DNA of 64,000 nucleotides from Halichondria panicea (lineage: Eukaryota; Porifera; Demospongiae; Suberitida; Halichondriidae). The stretch covers positions 5,010,646 to 5,074,645 of the forward strand of contig NC_087391.1 in the NCBI RefSeq assembly GCF_963675165.1. Reading direction: 5' to 3'. Under the pieces are notes generated by a model that saw nothing but the letters and a program-made list of their open reading frames with translations, made no database searches and was not told the DNA's origin. Of the stretch, positions 23,742 through 34,187 are shown piece after piece (position 1 is the first letter of the stretch; each line of letters starts with the position of its first letter). Both the position numbers and the translations under genes were made by a program.

Positions 23742-26700
23742 ATGTGGAGCACTGTAAAGGAGAGGTAAGCGCTCTATTATCCTGTGTACTATACCTACCC
23801 TCAATATTCCTAACCTTCCCCTTTGTCACACTTGCAGGTCATCCATTTCCCACGTTCCTTCCTTGCCTGCCATCAGCAATGTTGGTAACCATAGTGTTGA
23901 GGTACCCAGCCCCACCCCCTTCAAAGGTAGCAGCATGGAGAAGAGAATGATGACACTGGAACTCTCCAACAAAGCTCTACTGGAGGAAATGATGCACGTC
24001 CATGCAGCTTTGCGCAAAGAGAAGGAGGAAACGAAACAATCGCTTTCTGAATTGCTGCACGAGACGAGTCGACAGTTGCAGGCCAACTGGCAGGGCACGT
24101 ACGAGGATACAATATCACAGAGCCGGAGAGTGGCAGACCGACTAGCCAGACTGGAGCGATCACTCCTCAGTGTGGAGGGGATAGTCGCACTGGAGAGAAC
24201 AGGGAAAGAAAAACAAGAGGTCTGGCTCAAAGATAGGTAAGTGATCACTCCTCATGGGATATTTATTTAGGACATCACTGCATTAACTTTTGTACACAAA
24301 ATGTATCCTTTTCGTTCAATTTAGAGTATGTATTTTTTCCACATAAAATTACGAGGTTGTGTACTTATTAATTGTTGCTCTCCAGTTTCTCCAGTCTCCA
24401 CGAGCATGTCTCCTGGCTGACCAAGAAGATAGACAGCAGTGTCAGTGAGCTCAGTAACACACTCAAGAGTTTGGACGACTCTTCCACTAGCAAACACGCC
24501 AAGCTTGTCACCATGGTTACCACCACCCTTGAGAGTAGACAGGCACCATTGGAAATAAGAGTTATACAATTAGAAAAAGTAGTGAAATTTTCATTTTGTT
24601 AGACTTTGTGTGTGTGATTTTATAATTATATAGGTGGTGTTTGAAGACCGAAATTCTTCTAAGCAGCTGTCTGCAACTGTTGGTCAAACGAAGGACAAAC
24701 TAAATGCTCTCTCTGAATCCTATAGTGTGAGCTTTTTATATAGTAATGCCAATTTTTTGGGAGGTGGAAAATACAACTTTTTAGACAACTCATTGACACT
24801 GTACGACTTCGTACGTATTTCATGTTCATTGTACCATACGTGCGTATGTAGGTTGATCACAGGGAGTGTCAGGTGGAGCTGGACTCACTGAGGGATTCTC
24901 TCAAAGGCTTGGCCAGAGAGGACCATACTAACCACCAGGAGTTGTCGACCGTCCTCCAAGCTGAGATCAAAACAAGGTATGTGTGTATACACGTAGAACT
25001 TTATAGGGCCGACTATAATTCAAGATGATTATGACTACAACGGCAACACTTAATTACTAGCCTTATTATTGGTAATCGGTTACAAGCCCAAGCATATGGA
25101 GTGGGAAAACCCCTAGCTCTACAATATCTTGTGATTGGCCCAGACGAAGACATACTTACTTGTTCAACAATAAACAATAAACATCTGCTCTTCCTCTGTT
25201 CACTGTTGATGTTTTGTGTACTTACGCTCTCGTTACAGACAGAAGGCCCTGAGTCATGTGACGGCCCAGTGTGCTCAGGTGCAGGAGTTGTGTCGTGGCT
25301 CGGTGCATGCTCTCAGAGAGGGGGTGCTCTCCCTGGAGGAGAGGATGAGCTCACTGAGAAAGGAGGTATGTGAGAGTGTGCTAGATTTCTGACAGAATCA
25401 TCATTTAACTTTTGCTCCCTACCACAATCGATGCTTTGTTGTAGTTGCGTGTGTACTATGGATGTTTATACCACACTTACGCCATCACTAATTGATCTCA
25501 TTGGTCAACAGCTGTAGGATATATAGAATATTAGCATACAGCCCCAGGCATGCACAGTTTTCAAGTTGTTTTTTTAGTTTTTTCATTTGTTCAAGAAAGT
25601 AAGCAAAGAGAAAAGAGCCATGCTTGACGGTACTATGACTCAAAGCGACGGCAAAAACACAGAAGCTACTCTCCAACAAGATGGCTAAGCTTCTATGGGT
25701 CCATGGGCGTGGTTTAGATACATTTTATCCGAGAAGAGCTTGCAACTCCAGTAAGGGACGTTGAATGGTCAACACTTGGACCAAGGAAGCTCTTGAGCAT
25801 CTGTAGGAGTCGACGTGTTGCTCAACTAGCTCTTTGACGGCTGCAAAATCCGGCATAGTCTTGTTCTTTTTTACAGTCTGCATCGTGGATTGAATTGTTG
25901 CTAGGGGGAGGTCTTTTTATAGTGCTACGGTCACGTGGTATAAGTCAGATATACCACACCTACTCGGAGGATATGCCCCCGTATATCCTCCGCTACCGTG
26001 GTTACATACCCCTCAGCTCTGCCTCGGAGTAACCACGGTAATGGAGGATATATGGGTGCATATCCTCCTCTTAGGTGTGGTATATATATTCTATACTTAT
26101 TGTGTGCAAGAGATCTGTCCTGCCCACGCAAATCCTTTACATCAAGGTGGTGTATGTGGAAGTGGTCTGGATCATCATTTAACTTTTTGCTCCCTACCAT
26201 AATCAATGCTTTGTTGTAGTTACATGTGTACTATGGATGTTTATTGTGTGCAAGAGATCTGTCCTGCCCACTCAAATCCTTTACATCAAGGTGGTGTATG
26301 TGGAAGTACAGTATAATAGCATAGTACACACGCAACTACAACAAAGCGGTAGAGAGCAAAACGTTAAATGATGATCCTGACCACTTCCACATACACCACC
26401 TTGATGTAAAGGATTTGAGTGGGCAGGACAGATCTCTTGCACACGACACCCACCCACCCACCCCCCCACACACACACACACACACACACACCACACACAC
26501 ATATACAGGTACACATTGGGCATGAACAGCAAGTGGCTTACTGTCAGGAGATTGGGCAGAGATTACAAGCTGACCTCAACATTCAATTGAGCTCCCTCCA
26601 ACACCACCACCAGCAAGTTACCAAGGAACTCACCAAAGTTCACTCAACTGGAACCTTTCTAACCACCATTGCCGAAGAAGACACCATCAACGGAAGTCCT

Positions 26701-27774
26701 CAGAGAATAATGACCACTCAACCTAGTCGGGGGACCGAAGAGAGTCTACAAACAGTTGAGCAGAGTCAAAAATTGCTCGCTCAGAGTAAGCTATTGCTGG
26801 ATCGAACTGAGGATTTGGAAACGAGTCGTGATGTAAACAAACAAGTGCTTGAACAGTTGCAATCGAATTTAAAGCAAAGTGAACAGTTACTCGACGATAG
26901 TAAACTAGTACAGTCTCATCTTGAGCAGAGCCAACAAATGCGTACACGTACAAACCTTGATCAAAGTAGCCAAGTGCTGGAACAAGTACAGACAAAACTG
27001 ACTCAAAGCAAAGACGTGCTCGATCAAGTGCAGTCTACACTCAATCAAAGCAAGCAAGTTCTCGATCAGTTAAAATCACAATTAGATGAAACAAAGCAAG
27101 CATCAAGTCAAGTACAGTTGAACCTGAATCACAGCAAAGCGGTTCTCCAACAGCTACAGTCAAATGTGGACCAAGATGAAACAACCTCAAATCTTAATCG
27201 AGATAACTCTGAACAAAAAGAGACAAACACTCAATCAGACAGTATGGAGGCACCAGAATCGGAGAATGACCATCTATCACATTCAGAACCAGATGAAATT
27301 GGTATAAAAACTCTTGAATTGGAAACTGAGCCAACTGACCATGAGGCTAAGGAGGCACCCGATGGCCTAGTCTCCTCCACAGGAGGAAGTGGGCGTGGGG
27401 ACGAGGCTACCAATGACCAGTCTCTCTCAGAGCTAGAGAAGAGCTCAACTCCTGAGGCTACACCACCAGATGATGATGATGACATACCACCATCGTCTCT
27501 CAGCCGTACACACTTGTGGCTCTCCTCAACTAAACCCACCCTCTCCACACCCACACCCTCACATACCCCACCCACACAGCTCACACCCTCACAAACCCCA
27601 CCCACCTCGGACCAACTTATCGACGATACGCATGAAACAAGAACAATTTATAGTGATCAAGCTGAAGATAATGGTGACAACATCACCCAAGCTAAAAGTA
27701 ACTCTGAGACTAGCTCAACTTCTGATGACAATTTAGTGTTCACTGAACAGGAGATAGCTAGAGGAAATATCTAA
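23742..27774 (+). CDS. uncharacterised coiled-coil protein with 14-residue repeats
   Basis: I do not recognise the family. Seven exons (23742-23764, 23838-24236, 24386-24578, 24634-24726, 24852-24976, 25239-25365, 26509-27774) give 741 residues. The first exon encodes only M-W-S-T-V-K-E plus two bases of an Arg codon; it is inferred from its donor and the matching phase-2 acceptor. Residues ~30-340 are almost continuous heptad coiled coil. Exon 7 adds 14-residue repeats of the form L-x-Q-S-K-x-V-L-D-Q-V/L-Q/K-S-x. After these come an acidic E/D-rich stretch and a T/P-rich segment with T-P-S-x-T-P-P repeats. No membrane helix or signal peptide is seen, so a cytoplasmic scaffold is likely. The stop at 27772 lies 182 bp from the stop of the convergent R3H gene. 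Confidence 0.8.
25949..26084. mobile_element. long hairpin element in intron 6 of the coiled-coil gene
   Basis: Arms of about 57 bp (25949-26005 and 26029-26084) pair around a ~23 bp loop. They contain ATATACCACACCTA, two GGAGGATAT blocks and CTACCGTGGTTAC / GTAACCACGGTA. Such a long perfect-stem structure is typical of a fold-back MITE. Confidence 0.75.
26102..26443. repeat. nested direct and inverted repeat
   Basis: The segment 26102-26220 (GCAAGAGATCTGTCCTGCCC to GTTGTAGTT) recurs partly in direct orientation at 26247-26307 and nearly whole in inverted orientation at 26333-26443. A fourth partial copy lies at about 25396-25466. This looks like a fold-back element that inserted or duplicated repeatedly in the same intron. 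Confidence 0.75.
26463..26508. repeat. CA microsatellite ending in a splice acceptor
   Basis: (CA)n and CACCACACAC followed by ATATACAG, the acceptor of the last coiled-coil exon (26509). Confidence 0.85.
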
Positions 27775-27956
27775 TTAAATGACTGGTGTATGATAATTAT
27801 ATAATACTACCTTGTTGCTATTCAAACTTATAATTATTGTACAAAAAACATAATTATATTAACATAATTATATTAACATAATTATAAGTGTGATAGAGTA
27901 AATGATTGTACTACAATATGAGCTAGTAGCAACAAAATACACACAGTTTCAGTTTT
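27775..27956. other. 182 bp spacer between two convergent stop codons
   Basis: AT-rich, with three tandem copies of a 14 bp unit ACATAATTATATTA at 27849-27887. Both 3' ends must be formed in or across this short spacer. Confidence 0.6.
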
Positions 27957-30900
27957 CTAGTCTTGTTCAGTATTCCCTCCAGCACTTTTCCTGGTCAGCC
28001 GTGGCCTCTTTGGAGGGGAAGCCCCTGATTCTTTCTCTCGTTTATTACTGCCTTCACCCTCGGCCTTTTTCCCCTCAGTCTTAATCAAAGCAGCTACCAC
28101 TGCAGACGGTTTCGGCAAACTCGGAGAAATCTGTGGTGTAAGCAAACTTCCGAGGTTGCTGAGCAGGGGCTTAACTCCACCAGACGAGCTGGCAGACAAG
28201 CTCAGCTGCTGTCGTCCTGCAGCAGTGACCAGCTGTTGTGCGTACTGGAGATGAAGAGCATTTCGTGAGGCACCACTCAGGCGAGGGTCACGGAGTACAA
28301 TCGGCTTGGAAGGCGGCTTGGAAGGTTCAATCTTCTTAGGGGAGGGATTTTCGGGTGCTTCTTTCGATTTTTTGGTCGTATCGGTGGCACTGGTTTTTGG
28401 AGGAGGAGGAGGAGGAGGTGCAGGTTCGGCCGTGGGTGTACTCTTTCCAGAGGTGGGCGGAGATTGTCCGAGGGAGAGTCCGACATCAACGGTAGGAGAT
28501 GTGACGATGGAGAGGGGAGTGAGCATAGAGGAGGGGATCATGACACGAGGGGAGGGGGGCTTTGGCTTGGAGGGGGCAGCTGGTTGAGACGAAGGATTTT
28601 CTGCATGTGTGTGTGTGTGTGTGGGGGTGGTTAAATACATGTAACATAATCATGCATTCTGTAATCCAGTAACTAAGCACAAAAAATGTGTAAGTCTGTG
28701 TTTTTGTGTGTGGCTAAGTGAATATGGCACAAGTGTGTGTGTGTGTGTGTGTGGTGTACAAAGTACCAGCAGGCCAGACTACATGTGCCGTGGTTCATAT
28801 CAAGTATTTCCTGTGCACTTTAATTGTTTGTGGAGACATTCCATATATAGCCCTAGAAAGGAGCAGTGTCTGACCATGCACACGTCTGAGGCTAGCTCCC
28901 ACAGCCCACAGCTAGGAAATACGAGACTGAAATATGAATACTACACTTCACTATCATCCAGGGATGAGCTAAGAATTGTTTTAATTGGTGGTGGCTTTTC
29001 AATCCTCATCATCAACATAATTACAACATGCGGTAAACTACGTACAAGAGGTGATGACCACTGATCACCTACCAGTGTGGGCACATCCCTGCACTACAAC
29101 AAAAAGCTACTGTAGGTGTACCTTTGGAGTCCTGAGTTTCTGTCCCGGCCTCTTGGTCACCTCCAGTTTCAGATCTCCTGAGGAGAGAACATTTCTCCAT
29201 TACAAGCCATTGTAATTATTTAGGCAGAAGCATAAATACTTAGTGGATGATAATATAATCATAGATTTTAGAAGCACAGTGAAGAGATTTAAGAGACACA
29301 GGACTCTCTATAATTAAGGTAGACAGAAAAGTTAACAGATAAAAGTAGCTTGGGGAGTAGTTTCAGTATCCTCTCACTACTTATGGGCGGTCATAACTTC
29401 ACTAAAAAGCACTCAATATCAAAACTAAGAGATGCATTCTGTAGCTCTTTGAAAGGCCTATCACATGGTACGCTCAGATCAAAGTTCTATGAGGCCAAAA
29501 ACTCTATCAAAACTTACTTGTGGGTACGAGCAAAGGTATTGAGAACAGCGTCTACCTCACCAGGGTTGGGGATGGTGGTCTGCCTACAGGGAAACAAGAT
29601 CATATAACAAGCGATAGATTTTGCCCTATAAAGTATCACTGAGTGATCTATAGCACAAAATGCACTTGAATTATGGAACGCTCTAAACTCAATTCAGAGT
29701 TAGGTAGCAAATATGGAATTTCATGGTATTCATGATTGGACACGATTTGGAAAATTGGACAAAATTATATGGAGCTCACACACATTATGTATATGTGCCC
29801 ACCCATAGACTACCGCAGGCTCACCTGGCTTTGATTAGCGTGGAGGCAGCCAGCTGAGTGGACTTGCCAAAGCGACAACGCAGTTTATATGTCGAGGCCA
29901 GTTTAGACAACTCTGCCCTTTCCTCACTACCCATAGGAGGCAGTATGAGCCTGCATGGGGAGGTTAGAAAGATAACAAGAAGACAAATACGTGATCTCGT
30001 TAGCATAAACTTTTGTTTAATATACAAAGGTGGTCTTTGTTGATGGGGATATACCGGACATGAAATGGCCTCTAAAAGCATTTCGTTGAATGTTTGTGTG
30101 TTGACTGCTAACCGGAAGCCACGCCTTTAATCTTTGTACGTTATAGATTCTAATTAAAAAACAATTTTCGTTGAATTAATTTTTGTGTAGGATTGCTAAC
30201 CCACGAAAACTAAGCCCCTCGAAATGTTCGAACATACGGTAATACATGTACACTGGGACCGGGGAGCCTGGCCTTATACATTTATCACTAGCTGTGGCTG
30301 GTAAGAGTGGTTTCAGTGTACTCACTCACTCTTGGCGGTCGGTGTCTTTGACAAAGTCTACGAGGATCTGATTAATCCTGAGCATGAACTCGAGGTCAGG
30401 TGATCCGCATCCCTGGGGGGGTGTGGTTGTGGGGAGTGTGTAAAAATGACAGGGGCTTACTCTTGAGAGATAGGAGAAAGTGTCATAGTCAGTTGCATTG
30501 ACCTTCACGTCCCACCATTGCTCAGTCTTCCTTCTCTGTACTGTCTCATACGCTGTGTGAGTAAGGAGGTATTGTGCAAATAGTCTGTAACTATAGGAAC
30601 TACACGCAAACTTGACATGTCCAAAAATTGTATGCAGTGAAAAACATAGGTCGAGTACAAATCTACCCAGAAATGGTTTTTTAACATTGTATCAGTGTGC
30701 ATGGAGATATATCAGTGGGAGATATATCAGTGTGGAGATATTGAGGACAAATGGGTGAAGAGAGAGTGGGGGTAGAGAGTGGGGAAGGGGGGTAGTGGGG
30801 AGGGGGTAGTGGAAAAGGGGGGTAGTGGAGAAGGGGGTAGTGGAGAAGGGGGTAATGGGGAAGACACCTGTGTTATGTGTATGTGGAAGACATTACTTGA

Positions 30901-31938
30901 TAGTTTCTTTCCTAGTCTCTTCACTTGCTTCTTAGTTGTCTTGTGGCTCAGTTCAACTTGTGCTACCTTCCTGTCTGAAAGTCAACAATAAAGCCTTTAT
31001 TCCACACATCACAAACACACCAGTGCTCTTGACTGCTTCTGTTTGGTATCGTGTTAGTAGCTCCATACGGCTTGCAAGGAGGCCATTCTCTGAAGGAAGA
31101 GGAAGTTAAAGGTCGGATACACCCTATCAACTTGTGCCTTGTTTAATAGTCCGTATTGAAAATGACCAATTTTCAAAACTAAAATTGGTATACAGGTAGG
31201 ATACACTTTACTCCTGCCGTAAATAGCTCTTTCGTGACAGTGGTAAAATAATACGTTGTGACAGAAATTTTTCTCAAGCTGGAAACTAGGCCCTGGCAAA
31301 TTCTGCTCCTTTTTCTGCCTATTATGCTTTTGAGCAGTGCCCCAAATTCAGCCTATTATGCTTGTCGAAAGAACCCATTATGCCCGACATTGACGTCCTT
31401 TTTTCAGCAGTAGTAGTAGCCAAAAAATTATCTTTTGTTGTATTGTACATTTGTAACATAACTGAAGATTCAACATAATCTTCTAGATGTGAAAGAGTCA
31501 TTTAAAAGAGAAAAAAAACACGTTCAGCAACAGTAGAGGACCGTTGTATTTGTACCAAATTGACCAAATTCAAAATTTTAACCCTATTATGCCCTAATCA
31601 TGCCAGCATAATGACCTAACCTATTATGCCCCAAATTATGCCGGCATAATTTGCCAGGGCCTACTGGAAACACACCAATAAAAGCCAGTTTCAGGAGCGT
31701 CTGCATTTCCTGACACACAGTGACTAATCCGAGCAGAGGACCGTCCCCTGAACCCTTCAGTGAGCATAGTTGGAGGGTGGACTCCAGTCGACTGTCGAGA
31801 GCTCTGAATGAATCTGGGAGAGCCAGTCCAGGAAGGATAAGCTCAGCTGAGAAAAGGAATAATAGGATCACGCATTACATGTTAGAGGATCAAGCGCTTA
31901 CATTTCTCTAGTCTCAGAGTGTTAGAAGATGCCATCAT
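27957..31938 (-). CDS. R3H-domain protein with proline-rich C-terminus, function unknown
   Basis: Ten exons (descending): 31902-31938, 31676-31846, 31021-31089, 30897-30974, 30461-30552, 30330-30412, 29825-29950, 29518-29583, 29122-29177, 27957-28600; 473 residues. Residues 1-150 are predicted helical. Residues ~160-215 look like an R3H domain: a helix (I-N-Q-I-L-V-D-F-V-K), L-I-L-P-P-M, S-E-E-R-A-E-L, then L-A-x-x-Y-x-L and F-G-K-S. R3H domains bind single-stranded nucleic acid in known families. The C-terminal half has S/P-rich stretches, a run of eight prolines, an R-D-P-R-L motif and basic clusters (K-R-P-R-L-T-R-K) that could be a nuclear signal. A nuclear RNA-binding role is inference. 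I could not place it in a named family. Confidence 0.75.
30049..30243. mobile_element. degraded MITE, same family as 61212-61495
   Basis: It shares, in opposite orientation, the internal GGAAGCCACGCCTTTAA / AAAAGCATTTCGTTG blocks and the terminal CCCCTCGAAAT...TACGGTA end with the copy near 61.3 kb. It lies in an intron of the R3H gene. Confidence 0.65.
30725..30862. repeat. GA-rich imperfect tandem repeat
   Basis: Repeated GGGGGTAGTGGAGAA-type units (about 7) in an R3H-gene intron. Strong purine strand asymmetry. Confidence 0.8.
31287..31663. mobile_element. non-autonomous hAT-type transposon
   Basis: It begins TAGGCCCTGGCAAATT and ends with the reverse complement AATTTGCCAGGGCCTA. The 8 bp CTGGAAAC occurs directly on both sides (31279-31286 and 31664-31671). 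An 8 bp target duplication and a TAGG...TGGCAAA terminus are hallmarks of the hAT superfamily. It has 377 bp with no transposase. Internal CCTATTATGC motifs recur. The right flank lies four bases from the donor of R3H-gene exon 2. Confidence 0.85.
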
Positions 31939-32197
31939 TAGCCTCAGTGACCTTTGACCCCAGATAATTCTTTTGCGCATGCGCAATGCCATTATTACTA
32001 CATGTACATTAATATTTTTTTGTTATAAGGTGATTTGATTCATGCATAATTGTAGAGAATATTAATTAAGGGTTGACCAGCAATTGTTATCTTTAAGACA
32101 GGAAAACATGACTGTAGTCTGCAATATGGGTGTTGTAGTAAGAGACACAGACTGAATAATGATTAATGTGTGATGATGCAACCAAAAAACGAGCAAA

Positions 32198-33624
32198 CTA
32201 TCTACAAATACACGAAGTTATGGTGATTTTATCTAGTTTTTCTAGGTGAGTTCCATCTGGTCCAAAGAGGGGTGCTAATGATAATGTAGCAGACTCGAAA
32301 GAGTTCGGAATACAGCATGGTTCTGAGGCACCCACGGGGTTAGAGAGAATAGTAGCTCTTCGAGCGAGAAACTCCGAATGTTGGTTTTCTGCATTTGCTC
32401 GGCCACACAAACCCTTGCAATAGTTCAATGTCAGTACTTCAGGATGGAGAACCCAGGTCCAATTAAAATCTTTTCTAAAGTTTATAGACAGCGGTTGCAA
32501 TGCACAGTCAATTATTCCAGTATTGTAGCTCTCAGCATTTCGTTTGTGCAATGAGTCTACTTCTGTTGGGTCATACATAGATCTAGTTTCCGGTTCGTTC
32601 AAAATTGTTCTGATGACTAGTTGAGTTGTTGCATTATCAGAAGCAAACTGAATTTTCGGAGGTAGGGAGAATCCTTCTATGCCTGTTCTTATCTCAACTT
32701 GTAGGATTAGTTCTCCTTTGAGTGATGGAGTTTTGACTTTCCAAGTATTAATGGCTTCGGCTGCGTTGAAGATAGTGTATCCATTTTTGTCTGTTTTAAC
32801 ATTTCCAGCTACAGCGTGAATTTTTTGACTCTCTCCATAGTAGTTTTCCCCACCCGGCAACCAGTTGTAAATGTCGACTCTTTCTTCTGCTACTGCGCTG
32901 CTGTCGTCAACAACAAGTTTGTACAGTCTTAGGTCCGCCTCGGTTACGTCTTGGTGGCCATTGAGGTCAATATTGAACTTGAAACGAAGAGTATCCACGA
33001 GATAATTGCCATCAGTTGCAGCTGTAGGATAATGCAGATATATGTGAATGCAAAGTAAAGTAACAAAGCGATATCGTCAGTAAATGTACGACTAAAATGT
33101 ACACATACTACCACATGCATACGCTCAGGGAGTTACTCAATTGCACTTCCACTTAAAGGGATCTTTTGAAATCAGTAGCCATGCAAGTTCTTAGCTCTAT
33201 AGATGAGGTAATAGTTTGCATATACTGTACCTGATTGTGAGTGTTCAGTTTCCACTTCCTCAGGAAAGTACACCACTAGCCTGCTTGTCCTCTTGTCCAC
33301 CTCCACACAGGGCTTGACCTCTTTGTCCTGCAGCAGGTGACCAGCTCTAATGGCACCATAATCCCTGCTAATTTGTTCCTTGTAGGAAGTGATTGGCACT
33401 TCAAAAGAGGGATTCTCAGGCTCTTTGTCTAGGCCCAATCTCAGCAAAATTTCTTTCTTGAAAATATTTAAACGGAGTTTCTTTATTTCTTCTGGATTAC
33501 TGCTTTTTAGACAGCCTATCAATTCAGACTCTGAATCAGGTTTATAGTCTGCAGATCTAATTTCATGTCCACAGATCCATCCAAAATTCAGGAGCAATAA
33601 AGAGGTAGTCACTAGCCAATGCAT
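32198..33624 (-). CDS. TGF-beta superfamily ligand, seven-cysteine type
   Basis: Secreted dimeric growth factor precursor, 405 residues, two exons (33231-33624 and 32198-33021, phase 1 junction). There is a signal peptide at residues 1-19. The prodomain has a latency-peptide-like first helix (K-E-I-L-L-R-L-G-L followed by E-P-E-N-P). The mature domain has the seven cystine-knot cysteines: D-C...N-F-R-K-D-F-N-W-T-W...Y-C-K-G-L-C...P-C-C...S-C-I-C-R at the C-terminus. The W-x-W and C-x-C-stop arrangement resembles TGF-beta more than BMP. The likely convertase site is weak (L-H-K-R). It would signal through type I/II Ser/Thr kinase receptors and Smads. It is a tandem paralogue of the next gene upstream. 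Confidence 0.92.
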
Positions 33625-34187
33625 GCTCTGCAGCTTAGTTGAGCTAATTCACACACAGGAAACTTGAAACTTCTAAAGTGGCTAATTGTATAGCAAGGCA
33701 TCTATTTATGCTTGCCCTGATTCAGTGCAATCTGAGCTGCTTTATAAAACTGAGCACTTGTATGGTTTTGTGGTAAAATGGCTTCTACTCACATCTTTAC
33801 CTTAATTAATTGCTTTTGTTTCTAAATTATTAAATTAAGCAGAATGAAGAGGAGTATTGGTGGAGGAGGACTAATTAGTTCCACCTGCTTACCGTTGCTG
33901 TGGCGAATCCAAACACCTCATTGAATTTCGCATAATTTCCTCCCTCCCTCCCTTTTATATTATTTTGGTCAGGTTATAGCCAATAGTTTTCCATTCAATG
34001 AGCAATAAAAAGTGTGCACGGTAAATATAAAGTACTAAGTGCTTGCAATGTCAATACACAAGGCAGTGGGACAATACCTGGAATTAGCAGTAATTAAACA
34101 AGTCCCCACTTCAAAAGCTAACAGTAAACTTCTATGGATTTGGGAAAATAGGAAATCAATGCAAATTAAATTAAGGATGACCAGCTC
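33625..34187. other. spacer between tandem TGF-beta genes
   Basis: AT-rich, no coding frame. It holds the promoter and 5' UTR of the 33624 gene and the 3' UTR of the 35887 gene. Confidence 0.6.
33741..33746 (-). promoter_or_regulatory. possible TATA box
   Basis: TATAAA on the minus strand (within TTTTATAAAGC) lies 117 bp upstream of the TGF-beta ligand start codon at 33624. The spacing is plausible but unproven. Confidence 0.35.
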
